Shown: positions 16,638 through 24,346 of the stretch, in pieces | Numbering within the stretch: the stretch's first letter is position 1 | Layout: every line of letters starts with the position of its first letter | Assembly (NCBI RefSeq): GCF_009846885.1 | Contig: NZ_WUWM01000048.1 | Span: 1-40,057, forward strand | Length of the DNA: 40,057 nucleotides | Direction: 5' to 3' | From: Paenibacillus puerhi | GTDB taxonomy: Bacteria > Bacillota > Bacilli > Paenibacillales > NBRC-103111 | The notes under the pieces: generated by a model | Told to the model about the DNA's origin: nothing | The model's database searches: none | The model's input: the letters and a program-made list of their open reading frames with translations, nothing else | Position numbers and translations under genes: made by a program

Positions 16638-17543
16638 ATGAAGACGATGAATTATATGAATCTGAACTTGCATCCGGTTCAGCTTTCTTTTTTCAAGGAC
16701 CGCACGTTTGAGTTTCAGGAAATCTACCACGCCCACCAGGGCATGGAGCTGCTGATCATTCACGAAGGCAAGGGTACCGTCGTAATGGAACAACAACTTA
16801 TCGAGGTATCTCCCGGTACGATTCTTTGCTTCCGCCCCTTCCAGCTGCATCGTATCCGTATCCATGACCTGCCGCAACAGCGGTACGTGCGGTCGATGTT
16901 TGTCTTCGAGCCGGTCGTGCTTGAGCAGTCGCTGGGTCCGTTTCCCGGCTTAAGCGATTTTTTTCGCTCGCTGTGGAAAGACCCGCAGGCATGGCAGTCC
17001 TTTCAGATCCCGGACATCCCTGCTCTGGAGGAGTTGCTTCGGGATTATGCCGGCCGGCTGCAGGCCGCCTCGGCTAAGCATGCCGAGCATCTGCTGGAGG
17101 AGCAGCTCTTGTTTCTAACCGCCTTTCTACATCGCTTGAAATCTCATGCCCAAGCGGCTTCCGGACTTGCCGGGGATCGCAAGCAAGCGCGGCTCTCCGG
17201 CGCAGGCCGTCAAGGACTGTCTACAGCGGAACAGATCATGAGCTGGGTGGAAGCCCATTATACGGAGCCCTTCGAGCTGGACCGGCTTGCCCAGGACATC
17301 CATCTGTCGCCGAATCACGTCTCGGCGCTGTTCCGCCAGAGCGTAGGAAGCACGATTACCGAATACGTAACGGCCCGTCGCATCCGTCAGGCCTGCTGGC
17401 TGTTGCGGACAACGGACCTCAGCGTCCAGGAGATCGGAGGCCAGATCGGGCTGGGCAACTTCTCATACTTTTGCCAGCTGTTCAAGAAGCATGTCGGTCT
17501 GACCCCCAACAAGTTCAGACAGACGTCGGGCTCCCGGGTTTGA
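16638..17543 (+). CDS. AraC family transcriptional regulator, likely of the GH2-GH88 operon
   Basis: A 301-residue regulator with an N-terminal cupin sensor domain (HAHQGMELLIIHEGKGTVV, FRPFQLHRI) and a C-terminal AraC domain at about 200-298 (FELDRLAQDIHLSPNHVSAL; SVQEIGGQIGLGNFSYFCQL). GGAGG nine bases before the ATG fixes the start. It is divergent from the GH2 gene with 118 bp between, the classical arrangement for a local activator; this link is inference. No confident promoter was found in the shared gap. Confidence 0.87.
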   Translation: MKTMNYMNLNLHPVQLSFFKDRTFEFQEIYHAHQGMELLIIHEGKGTVVMEQQLIEVSPGTILCFRPFQLHRIRIHDLPQQRYVRSMFVFEPVVLEQSLGPFPGLSDFFRSLWKDPQAWQSFQIPDIPALEELLRDYAGRLQAASAKHAEHLLEEQLLFLTAFLHRLKSHAQAASGLAGDRKQARLSGAGRQGLSTAEQIMSWVEAHYTEPFELDRLAQDIHLSPNHVSALFRQSVGSTITEYVTARRIRQACWLLRTTDLSVQEIGGQIGLGNFSYFCQLFKKHVGLTPNKFRQTSGSRV

Positions 17544-17581
17544 TCCCCGCTTCGTCCCCCTCTTCCCTGATAGCTTGAAGA

Positions 17582-17625
17582 AAAGCCGTACCGACGGGAC
17601 TTATCCTGTCGATACGGCTTTATCG
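17582..17625 (+). terminator. Terminator of the second AraC gene
   Basis: AAAGCCGTACCGACGGGA (17582-17599) pairs with TCCTGTCGATACGGCTTT (17604-17621) around a four-base loop, with one mismatch and one G-U pair. Its T tail is short. Confidence 0.75.
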
Positions 17626-17733
17626 CTTTGGGGCCCGCACCCAAGCCTCCGCCAGCTCGGGCCTTATCTCGTTCTTATCATCCTTGACGGTCATCTTCCC
17701 CTCCCGTACGACGACCCCTCTCCAGCTGCCTTT

Positions 17734-17759
17734 GTTTCACCCCGAATGGCCTCGGGTAA
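17734..17759 (+). promoter_or_regulatory. Possible general-stress (sigma-B-type) promoter
   Basis: GTTTCA (17734-17739), 14 bp, then GGGTAA (17754-17759) fits the Bacillus sigma-B consensus GTTTAA-N12-15-GGGWAW with one change. It lies 45 bp before the stress-type membrane protein gene. Whether this organism has a sigma-B is unknown from the window. Confidence 0.45.
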
Positions 17760-17804
17760 AAGTAGACAAGCAAGTCAATAACCAAAACAAGGAGCGTGAA
17801 AGAC

Positions 17805-18080
17805 ATGATAGGCCTGCTAATTACACTGATTATGGCAGTCGTAATTGGAGCTATCGGATCGGCTCTCGCACCTGGCGCCATGCCCGGAGGAATCATCGGC
17901 TCGATGATTGCCGGTTTCGTTGGAGCCTGGATTGGCGCTTGGCTATTCGGTCAGCTTGGAATCGGCGACCTTGGACTTGTCATCGGAGGCTTTGCCGTCA
18001 TTCCTGCGATAATCGGTGCTGCACTGTTCGTTTTCTTGCTCGGACTGGTCGCTCGCGGCTTCGGTCGCAACGCAGCTTAA
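17805..18080 (+). CDS. GlsB/YeaQ/YmgE family small membrane protein
   Basis: A 91-residue, almost wholly hydrophobic protein with three membrane segments and the Gly-rich family pattern (GAIGSALAPGAMPGGIIGS, GFVGAWIGAWL). The family, once called transglycosylase-associated, is linked to envelope and general stress; its biochemical role is unknown. The ATG at 17805 is preferred because AAGGAG lies ten bases upstream; a GTG three codons earlier touches that site. A sigma-B-like promoter precedes it and a YtxH gene follows 69 bp later, probably in the same stress-induced unit. Confidence 0.85.
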   Translation: MIGLLITLIMAVVIGAIGSALAPGAMPGGIIGSMIAGFVGAWIGAWLFGQLGIGDLGLVIGGFAVIPAIIGAALFVFLLGLVARGFGRNAA

Positions 18081-18149
18081 CGGCTGCCGGATGATTTCCT
18101 AGACGTAGACGGATATGCATATATTCTAAATCAAGAGGAGCTGAGAGAT

Positions 18150-18608
18150 ATGAGTTCAGTAGAAACAAAGCGCGGCGGAATGTTTATGAGTACGGTAGTA
18201 GCAGGTCTTGCGGGAGCGGCGATTGCGCTGCTGACTGCCCCTAAGACGGGTCGCGAGCTGAGAAGCGATCTGAAGGACCGCTTCCAGACGCTTCAATCCA
18301 AGGGAGCCGATCTGGTCGAATCATGCAAGACCAAAGCGGCCGAAACGGTTCAGATCGTGAAGGAGCACAGCAGCACCTTGGCGGATAAAGCTCAGGACAT
18401 GACGGAGCGGATTGCCGATTCGGCGCAGAACGCGGCGGATAAAGCAAAGGAAATGACCGAGCGTGCAGCTGACAAAGCCCATGAAATGACGAATAAAGCT
18501 TCGGATAAAGCTCATGAAGCTACGGACAAAGCTGTATCCATGGCTCATAAGGCCGCAGATCAAGCTTCCAGCAATGCTAACCGTATGGCGGAGCATGCCC
18601 GCTCGTAA
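18150..18608 (+). CDS. YtxH domain protein with LEA-like repeats
   Basis: A 152-residue protein. Residues 8-30 form the Gly/Ala-rich membrane segment of YtxH proteins, followed by the family motif LLTAPKTGRELRSDLKDR. From about residue 70 the sequence consists of 11-residue amphipathic repeats of the type ADKAHEMTNKA, as in group 3 LEA proteins and other desiccation-linked proteins. It is rich in Ala, Lys and Asp and has no aromatic residues there. A membrane-anchored helical stress protein is the likely picture. GAGGAG upstream supports the start. Confidence 0.85.
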   Translation: MSSVETKRGGMFMSTVVAGLAGAAIALLTAPKTGRELRSDLKDRFQTLQSKGADLVESCKTKAAETVQIVKEHSSTLADKAQDMTERIADSAQNAADKAKEMTERAADKAHEMTNKASDKAHEATDKAVSMAHKAADQASSNANRMAEHARS

Positions 18609-18627
18609 GTACGAATCCGTTGCTGAC

Positions 18628-18654
18628 AAAAAACCTCCCTCGCGGAGGTTTTTT
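18628..18654 (+). terminator. Terminator of the YtxH gene
   Basis: A perfect 11-bp stem, AAAAAACCTCC (18628-18638) with GGAGGTTTTTT (18644-18654), around CTCGC. It has the form of a bidirectional intrinsic terminator. Confidence 0.9.
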
Positions 18655-18718
18655 GCCGATTTTCGATTTGCCGTTTTGTCGTTGTTCTCCGCACGATCCT
18701 TCGTTTATGCTGAAACCC

Positions 18719-19216
18719 CTATAGCGGCGGCGTCAGCCCTAACTGCACCCAGCCTTCCTTGGAAGGGCCATATACGGCAGGAATAGGAACCCCCGCTTGG
18801 CGCATCAGAACGGTCACCTGACCTCGATGATGGACGATGTGTTTGATCAATCCCATGAAGATCGTCGCGTTGGACTCCATTCGTCCGAACGCATTTTGGA
18901 TTTGCTTCAACGAGTCGTCCGTCCAGTGCTCCTCAAGAGCTTCGACTACATGAGAGCTTACCTCATGAAAGGTCTCCGCGATCTCCTTGGCAGACGGCAC
19001 TTCGTCTGGATTTGACACTTTCGCTACCGTGACTCCGAATTCAGTTAAATAATCCGGGATATTCGTGACAAAATGCCACGCAATCCTCCCCAACGTACGC
19101 CCCTCCGGATCTACCTGCTGCAAGAGCGCTTTATCGGTCAGCCCGTCCAACACCTTCTGGGTCAATACAGCCTCGTTTTTCCATTCGGCGATCCAATCTT
19201 TAACTGTAACGTACAT
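18719..19216 (-). CDS. DinB family protein
   Basis: A 165-residue four-helix-bundle protein of the DinB/YfiT superfamily. The metal-binding histidines are at the expected places: H48 in IAWHFV, H126 and H130 in KHIVHHRGQ. Members include thiol-dependent transferases (bacillithiol, mycothiol), but most are uncharacterised and the DinB name itself reflects DNA-damage induction in Bacillus. It lies 31 bp after the alpha/beta hydrolase gene and probably ends the MFS operon. Confidence 0.85.
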   Translation of the reverse strand: MYVTVKDWIAEWKNEAVLTQKVLDGLTDKALLQQVDPEGRTLGRIAWHFVTNIPDYLTEFGVTVAKVSNPDEVPSAKEIAETFHEVSSHVVEALEEHWTDDSLKQIQNAFGRMESNATIFMGLIKHIVHHRGQVTVLMRQAGVPIPAVYGPSKEGWVQLGLTPPL

Positions 19217-19247
19217 CTCCTCATCCCTTTCCTGGTTATCATTCGCT

Positions 19248-20096
19248 TTAAGCGTTGTTCCTTTTGTCTATTTCCATGGGCTGCTGTTCGGTAAGAAACT
19301 CGTTTACCGCATGAAAATAACCGTCTAAATCATCGGTGTGGACACCGTGGCCGCATGATTCGAACACGATAAGCTTAGTATTAGGTCTTCGCTGTTCCAT
19401 ACGTTTCGCCTGTTCCGTATCAAGAATGAAGCTCTTCCCGCCGTGAATCAGCAGGATCGGGCTGCTAGAACCTAACCAGTCATCCCACCACAACCCATTG
19501 GATTGAGGAACAGATACTCGCAGCCCCTTCAGATCCGTTCGGAATCCCCAACCTAGTTCATCCTCAAACACGCTTTCGGCAAAATAATCAATAGCACGGA
19601 GTCCTGCGCTTGCAAGCGATTCTCTCAGTTCCTTTAAAGAAGCCGACCGGATGGGAAGCTTATCGGCAAAGGAGAAATCAGCGTTAATCTCAGCGCCGAT
19701 ATCCTCGACGATAATGGCTTTCACTAATTCGGGATAACGGGCCGCGAATTGATAAGCATTCAATCCGCCCAAAGAATGACCTAAGATGGTGATAGGATCA
19801 CCCCCAAGCTCCGACCGAACGAGGTTCAGGATATCCTTCGCGTAATCATCCCTTGCGTATTCATTCCCGGCAGGATGATCGCTCCAACCGTGCCCTCGTT
19901 GATCCAGAGAAATAACCCGCCAGTCTCTAAATCGCAAGGCCAACTCCGAAAATGACCTTGCATTGGCCATATACCCATGCAGCATAACAAGCGTTCGTTC
20001 GCTGCCTCCGCCAAAATCCAGGTAGGAAAGCCGAAGCTTCCCCGAATGAAAGTATTTTCTCATGGCCGAACCGCCTTCGCGGGAATTCATCATCAT
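19248..20096 (-). CDS. Alpha/beta hydrolase
   Basis: A 282-residue alpha/beta-hydrolase-fold enzyme, cytoplasmic, substrate unknown. The nucleophile is S108 in the elbow GHSLGG, the oxyanion strand MLHGYMANA lies before it, a late acid is probably D226, and the histidine is H250 or H253 in ESCGHGVHTDD. The start at 20096 has GGGAGA eight bases upstream; a downstream ATG (MRKYFHSGK) also has a purine-rich site. It sits between an MFS transporter and DinB genes on the same strand, which suggests detoxification or export of a small ester or related compound (inference). Confidence 0.85.
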   Translation of the reverse strand: MMMNSREGGSAMRKYFHSGKLRLSYLDFGGGSERTLVMLHGYMANARSFSELALRFRDWRVISLDQRGHGWSDHPAGNEYARDDYAKDILNLVRSELGGDPITILGHSLGGLNAYQFAARYPELVKAIIVEDIGAEINADFSFADKLPIRSASLKELRESLASAGLRAIDYFAESVFEDELGWGFRTDLKGLRVSVPQSNGLWWDDWLGSSSPILLIHGGKSFILDTEQAKRMEQRRPNTKLIVFESCGHGVHTDDLDGYFHAVNEFLTEQQPMEIDKRNNA

Positions 20097-20158
20097 GTAT
20101 TCTCTCCCATCTCCATTTTATTCGTTAATGGTGACAGCTATTGTCACTTATTATTTTT

Positions 20159-21397
20159 TCAACCGCTGGCAGGCAAATTACGGTTCTCAAGCTTTCGTTG
20201 CTGATGTCCGTACAATCCAGCCAACGCAGCGGCTATCGTCATAAAGATTGCGCTGGATGCCACGCCGAATTGCAAGCCGTACCGTTCGATCACCATGGCA
20301 CCAACAAGGGGACCGATAATCTGGCCAGAGGCAAAAAAGGCAGTGGCTATGCTAAGGCATGCCGCATAGGCGCTAGGAGGGACATGACGCTGAAGAAGCG
20401 CAGTTGTCATCAGCGGCGGAGTAATAAAGGAAACCAACCCAACCGTGATAGCCCCCCATGCTGTAAAAAATAGATGATCCGTGATTACGCCACTCACACC
20501 GATCGCCCCCAAGGTTAACCCCGACGCAAGCGTATACCCGCTCGGCCAACGGTCAATCGCTTTGCCTCCGATCCATCCGTTAAATAAACCCGCCAATCCG
20601 ATTCCAGACCAGATCAACCCGGAATAGAGGGACGGAATGCCTTTGCTCACCAGATAAGGAATCAAATACGTGAAATAGATAATATATCCCCATCCGAAGA
20701 AGAAATAAGAACCGATCAGGAACAAGAGCTTCTTACGGTTCAGCAGAAGATCATACCCATTAACGCGTTCTTGCTCTCGTGGCTTGCCTTCCATCGGCGG
20801 TGGTATTATTACAGTTCCCTGTTTTTTGGTGACGAACTCGAAACCGAACGCGGCAATTACGCCGAATACGCCCATGGCCCCCCAAGCATATCGCCACCCC
20901 TGCAAGTGAGAAGGATCAATGGTAATCGGGGCGAATAAACCCGTCACTAGAATACCGGCCGAGCCGCCCAGCCATATAAGACCCGATGCCACTCCTCTTT
21001 CCGCCGGTCGAACGGCATCCATTGCAATGGATAGGACTAACACCGTAGCGAAGGCCGATAACAAGCCTATTGTGAACCGCCATAGCCCGAGTTGGGTGTA
21101 ATGGTGACTAAAGGCCGAGCCGACCATAGCCAAGCCGAGCGAAACACATATCATTCGATTGATGACATGCTTGCGGTCCGGAAACCGCGAGATCAACGGG
21201 GAAAGACACAAGGTCCCGACCAAATAACCGATAAAGTTGACTGTGCCTAATAGGCCGAGCTGTCCGTAGCTTCCTCCAATTACCCTCTGTATTCCCGGCA
21301 AGAACATGCCATAGGAGAGCCGGGAAAAACCAAGAATGACGACAAACAAAAGCGATGCCCATAGAGTGATCCCATTGAATGCAGATTTTGTTCCCAC
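20159..21397 (-). CDS. MFS transporter, YbfB/YjiJ type
   Basis: A 412-residue major facilitator with about 12 membrane helices and a central cytoplasmic loop (KPREQERVNGYDLL). The N terminus (FSRLSYGMFLPGIQR, NFIGYLVGT) is characteristic of the YbfB/YjiJ group, whose substrates are unknown. A good sigma-A promoter lies just upstream next to a palindrome that is probably the site of the divergent LysR protein. It heads an apparent operon with the hydrolase and DinB genes. Confidence 0.88.
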   Translation of the reverse strand: MGTKSAFNGITLWASLLFVVILGFSRLSYGMFLPGIQRVIGGSYGQLGLLGTVNFIGYLVGTLCLSPLISRFPDRKHVINRMICVSLGLAMVGSAFSHHYTQLGLWRFTIGLLSAFATVLVLSIAMDAVRPAERGVASGLIWLGGSAGILVTGLFAPITIDPSHLQGWRYAWGAMGVFGVIAAFGFEFVTKKQGTVIIPPPMEGKPREQERVNGYDLLLNRKKLLFLIGSYFFFGWGYIIYFTYLIPYLVSKGIPSLYSGLIWSGIGLAGLFNGWIGGKAIDRWPSGYTLASGLTLGAIGVSGVITDHLFFTAWGAITVGLVSFITPPLMTTALLQRHVPPSAYAACLSIATAFFASGQIIGPLVGAMVIERYGLQFGVASSAIFMTIAAALAGLYGHQQRKLENRNLPASG

Positions 21398-21432
21398 AAC
21401 CCCATCTTCCTCTGTAATTATTTGTTGACCCT

Positions 21433-21461
21433 AGTGTAGCTTCTTGGTATATTTTTGTAAA
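21433..21461 (-). promoter_or_regulatory. Sigma-A promoter of the MFS operon
   Basis: Minus strand: TTTACA (plus 21456-21461), a 17-bp spacer, TACACT (plus 21433-21438). Confidence 0.7.
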
Positions 21462-21462
21462 A

Positions 21463-21491
21463 TTGAATTATTCGAATAAATGATTCATTAT
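21463..21491 (+). promoter_or_regulatory. Possible promoter of the LysR gene
   Basis: TTGAAT (21463-21468), 17 bp, CATTAT (21486-21491). It overlaps the palindrome at 21468-21479, which would allow autoregulation. Confidence 0.45.
21468..21479. promoter_or_regulatory. Perfect palindrome, likely LysR operator
   Basis: TTATTCGAATAA is a perfect 12-bp palindrome inside ATTATTCGAATAAAT, which satisfies the T-N11-A form of LysR boxes. It lies seven bases upstream of the MFS -35. Confidence 0.6.
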
Positions 21492-21513
21492 TTTTAAAGT
21501 AAAGGAGATAACC

Positions 21514-22413
21514 ATGGATATTCGAGCTTTAAAGACCTTTGAGGCTTGCGTGCGTCTTGGTCATTTTCAGAAAGCCGCCGAGGAACTCCAGTATGCTCCC
21601 TCTACGGTAACCCTCCAGATTCAACGTCTCGAAGCCGATCTGGGCGTTTCTTTATTTGTACGCGACGGCAAACGCGTGATCTTGACTGAAGCCGGCCGAT
21701 GGCTCTATCAGGAAGCCTTGGCTTTGCTGAAGTCGATTGGATCCATGAGGCAAACCGTCTTCGATATCGCAACAGGGGATAACGGGTCCGTTCGTTTTGC
21801 CGCGATCGAGCCCCTCGCAAGCCAGCAGCTAGCGACCGTCATAGCCGATTTTTGCAAGACTCGACCGAAGGTGAAGTTAACCATGGAAGTAAGCGGAAGC
21901 AGATCAATCGCAGAGAGGGTTCAGGCAGGCGAACTGGACTTCGGCATTTGCTCGGCTCCATCGGCGAACCTCATGTTAGAGTTTGAGCCACTGATCGAGG
22001 AAAGATTAGGGATCATGCTAAACATACTTCATCCCTTAGCCGATCAAGATAGGATCACGGTGAGCGACCTTGCAGGGCTAACCGTTCTGGTCAAAGAACC
22101 GACATGCATCTATCGGGAGCTCTGGGAAACGGCGATTTATCCAACCGGACAAAACCATTTCTCTTGCATCGAGGTTGGAAGTCTATTCGTAATTCAACAA
22201 ATGGTAAAGGCAGAGTTCGGCGTCGGGATTGTTCCCATGTACAACGGTCTGGAACAGGCAGGTTCAACAGTCATCAGACCTTTGGCCGACCTGCATCCTG
22301 TCGTCACTATAGGCATGGCTTATAAAGACAAAAACTTCTTGGGAAAGGCAGCATTATTGCTAATGAATGCCATTAGAGATATCCGCGAATCTGTGATATT
22401 GCGGAATTCATAA
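21514..22413 (+). CDS. LysR family transcriptional regulator
   Basis: A 299-residue LysR-type regulator. The winged helix-turn-helix is in residues 1-60 (FQKAAEELQYAPSTVTLQIQ, LEADLGVSLFVRDGKRVILT) and is followed by a periplasmic-binding-like effector domain from about residue 88. AAGGAG six bases before the ATG fixes the start. It is divergent from the MFS-hydrolase-DinB operon, the probable target. The effector is unknown. Confidence 0.9.
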   Translation: MDIRALKTFEACVRLGHFQKAAEELQYAPSTVTLQIQRLEADLGVSLFVRDGKRVILTEAGRWLYQEALALLKSIGSMRQTVFDIATGDNGSVRFAAIEPLASQQLATVIADFCKTRPKVKLTMEVSGSRSIAERVQAGELDFGICSAPSANLMLEFEPLIEERLGIMLNILHPLADQDRITVSDLAGLTVLVKEPTCIYRELWETAIYPTGQNHFSCIEVGSLFVIQQMVKAEFGVGIVPMYNGLEQAGSTVIRPLADLHPVVTIGMAYKDKNFLGKAALLLMNAIRDIRESVILRNS

Positions 22414-22454
22414 CAAAAACGGAGCCCGCAATCCGGCGTGGCTCCGTTCTTGTT
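22412..22454 (+). terminator. Bidirectional terminator between lysR and the lactonase gene
   Basis: AACAAAAACGGAGCC (22412-22426) pairs with GGCTCCGTTCTTGTT (22440-22454). Both strands have T-rich downstream arms, so it probably ends the LysR gene and the long minus-strand catabolic operon. Confidence 0.85.
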
Positions 22455-22473
22455 GTTCAGTAGATGGTTCCTA

Positions 22474-23550
22474 TTAAAATAGTTGTATGCAGCTTGGTTT
22501 CTCTACAACATAGTGTTGTCCTGTCAACTCCGGTATTCCCCACGAATGGATTTTCATAACGATGATCGAGTCGGTGTCTTGATTGGCGGCTAACAACCAT
22601 TTCCCTCCGGGTACCAGCGCAAAATGTCTGGGCGTTTCCCCGTTTGTAGCGGTATGTCCCAGTAAGGCCAATCTACCGTCCTCGTCAATCTTGTAACTTG
22701 CGATGCTATTATGTCCCCGATTGGAGCCATAAACAAACGCTCCGTCTGAGGATACCGCAATTTCGGCGCAAGTATTTTCCCCCGTGTAGCCGTCTGGCAA
22801 AGTGGAGATCGCTTGGATCGGCCTCATCTGCCCGGTCTGCATCTCGAACTGGTACACGGTGACGGACGAGCTTAGCTCCTCTATCGAATAAATCCATGGC
22901 TTCGTAGGATGTACGGCCAAGTGTCTAGGTCCGGAACCCGGTACCACCCCGATCCGGCCATGCAATTCCAGTGCTCCCGTCTTTCTGTCAAGACGATAGG
23001 TATAAATATGGTCCGTCCCGAGATCCGATACCAAGTAAAAGGATGTGGACGGAACCGCAATGATGGAATGAGGGTGCGGCGAGCCTTGTCTTGCCGGATT
23101 CACGCTTCTTCCGGCATGACGCACTTGATCGGAGGGACGGCCTATCCGCCCATCCTTCTCAATAGGGTAAACGCATAGGCTGCCACCCTCATAATTGACC
23201 GCCAATAACCATTCTCCCGACGGATCGACGGTCAGATGGCAAGGAAACGCACCATGTGAAGGCTGGCGATTCAGCTCGGAAAGCATCCGGCCTGAAACGT
23301 CCGCTTTCACGGATACAACTTCACCGGAACCATTCTCGCTTACCGCATACAGCTGACACCGATCTTTGCCAATCGCAAGAAACGACGGATTCTCGATTCC
23401 TGCAATTCCTCCAAGCCTCTCCAGTGTCCCCCGGCTAGTATCAAACTTATAAACATGTATAGCTTCCTGCTCCGCTGTTCCATATGAACCGATGGCAACC
23501 GTTAATTTGTTCCCGTTGGACAAATCCGCCACATCCGATTTCGACAACAT
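22474..23550 (-). CDS. Lactonase family seven-bladed beta-propeller protein
   Basis: A 358-residue protein of the lactonase (6-phosphogluconolactonase, YkgB/Pgl-like) propeller family, predicted to open a sugar lactone. Repeated blade motifs are visible: IGSYGTAE, LYAVSENG, HLTVDPSGEWLLAVNYEGGS, SPHPHSI, GPRHLAVHPTKPWIYSIEE, VYGSNRGHNSIASY and TPRHFALVPGGKWLLAANQ. I place the start at 23550: the preceding gene ends TAA and one base later comes this ATG, so translation is probably coupled. An earlier in-frame ATG at 23634 would overlap that gene by more than 80 bp and has no ribosome binding site. Last gene of the GntR-controlled operon. Confidence 0.85.
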   Translation of the reverse strand: MLSKSDVADLSNGNKLTVAIGSYGTAEQEAIHVYKFDTSRGTLERLGGIAGIENPSFLAIGKDRCQLYAVSENGSGEVVSVKADVSGRMLSELNRQPSHGAFPCHLTVDPSGEWLLAVNYEGGSLCVYPIEKDGRIGRPSDQVRHAGRSVNPARQGSPHPHSIIAVPSTSFYLVSDLGTDHIYTYRLDRKTGALELHGRIGVVPGSGPRHLAVHPTKPWIYSIEELSSSVTVYQFEMQTGQMRPIQAISTLPDGYTGENTCAEIAVSSDGAFVYGSNRGHNSIASYKIDEDGRLALLGHTATNGETPRHFALVPGGKWLLAANQDTDSIIVMKIHSWGIPELTGQHYVVEKPSCIQLF

Positions 23551-23551
23551 A

Positions 23552-24304
23552 TTAGGAAGGGTCAACTCGAATCTCAGTAAGCGAACGGATGAGAACATCC
23601 GCCTCGGGTGCGAGCACTTCGGAGGAGCCTTCATAGGTGATGATGCCGACCGCCAAGCTGCCTGCGGCTTTGGCCATGCTCAAGTCGACCAGTGAATCGC
23701 CGACGACAGCCATTTCGGACGGCTGGATGCCCAGAATGTCACATGCTTGATAAACCATATCGGGAGAAGGCTTTCCGTTCTTGACCTTTTCGGGCGTAAT
23801 GACAAATTCCAGTTGGTCCGCAATATCCAGCAGGCGCATGCAAGCTTCAGTGCGGGCTGAAGCATCGGAAGTCAGAATGCCGGTACGGATTCCCGCCTCT
23901 CTCAATGTATGGAAAATGTCCGGAACTCCTTCCACCCGTTGGAAAGCTTTGTCAATCTCAAGCTTCGAATCAGCCCCTTTGAAAATATCCTCGGCCAACT
24001 GCTTGCACCGGATCCACGGCCAGCCCTTCAACTGATAGATAAGGCCTGCTGTCATCGTGATTTCTTCCTGCATGGAGGCGACTGCCAGAACGCCCTGATG
24101 ATCGACCGACTCTTCCGTAGTCCCCATCAATTTGTTCCAGGCTTGGTGATGCTCGCGTCCGACCCGGGAGACGAATTCTTCTTTTCGCAGATTATCGATA
24201 TAGTGCCAGAACCCGACCGCATCGAACAGCGTCCCGTCTTTATCGAAGGCAACGCATTTGATCTTGGCCGCTGTTTCGCCAAAATATACGATCCTTTGTG
24301 TCAT
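23552..24304 (-). CDS. HAD superfamily phosphatase
   Basis: A 250-residue haloacid-dehalogenase-type hydrolase, probably a small-molecule phosphatase. Motif I is FDKDGTLFD (nucleophile and acid/base aspartates), motif II TSDAS, motif III lysine in NGKPSPDMVYQA, motif IV VGDSLVDLSMAKAAG. The helical cap at about 30-125 is of the C1 type, as in phosphoglycolate phosphatases. The ATG at 24304 lies ten bases after AAGGAGG; a TTG two codons earlier is too close. Inside an operon for uptake and conversion of an unknown compound it may dephosphorylate an imported or intermediate sugar phosphate (inference). Confidence 0.85.
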   Translation of the reverse strand: MTQRIVYFGETAAKIKCVAFDKDGTLFDAVGFWHYIDNLRKEEFVSRVGREHHQAWNKLMGTTEESVDHQGVLAVASMQEEITMTAGLIYQLKGWPWIRCKQLAEDIFKGADSKLEIDKAFQRVEGVPDIFHTLREAGIRTGILTSDASARTEACMRLLDIADQLEFVITPEKVKNGKPSPDMVYQACDILGIQPSEMAVVGDSLVDLSMAKAAGSLAVGIITYEGSSEVLAPEADVLIRSLTEIRVDPS

Positions 24305-24346
24305 GCTCAAATTTCCTCCTTTTATGTAAGTCTTATGTGGCGCGTC

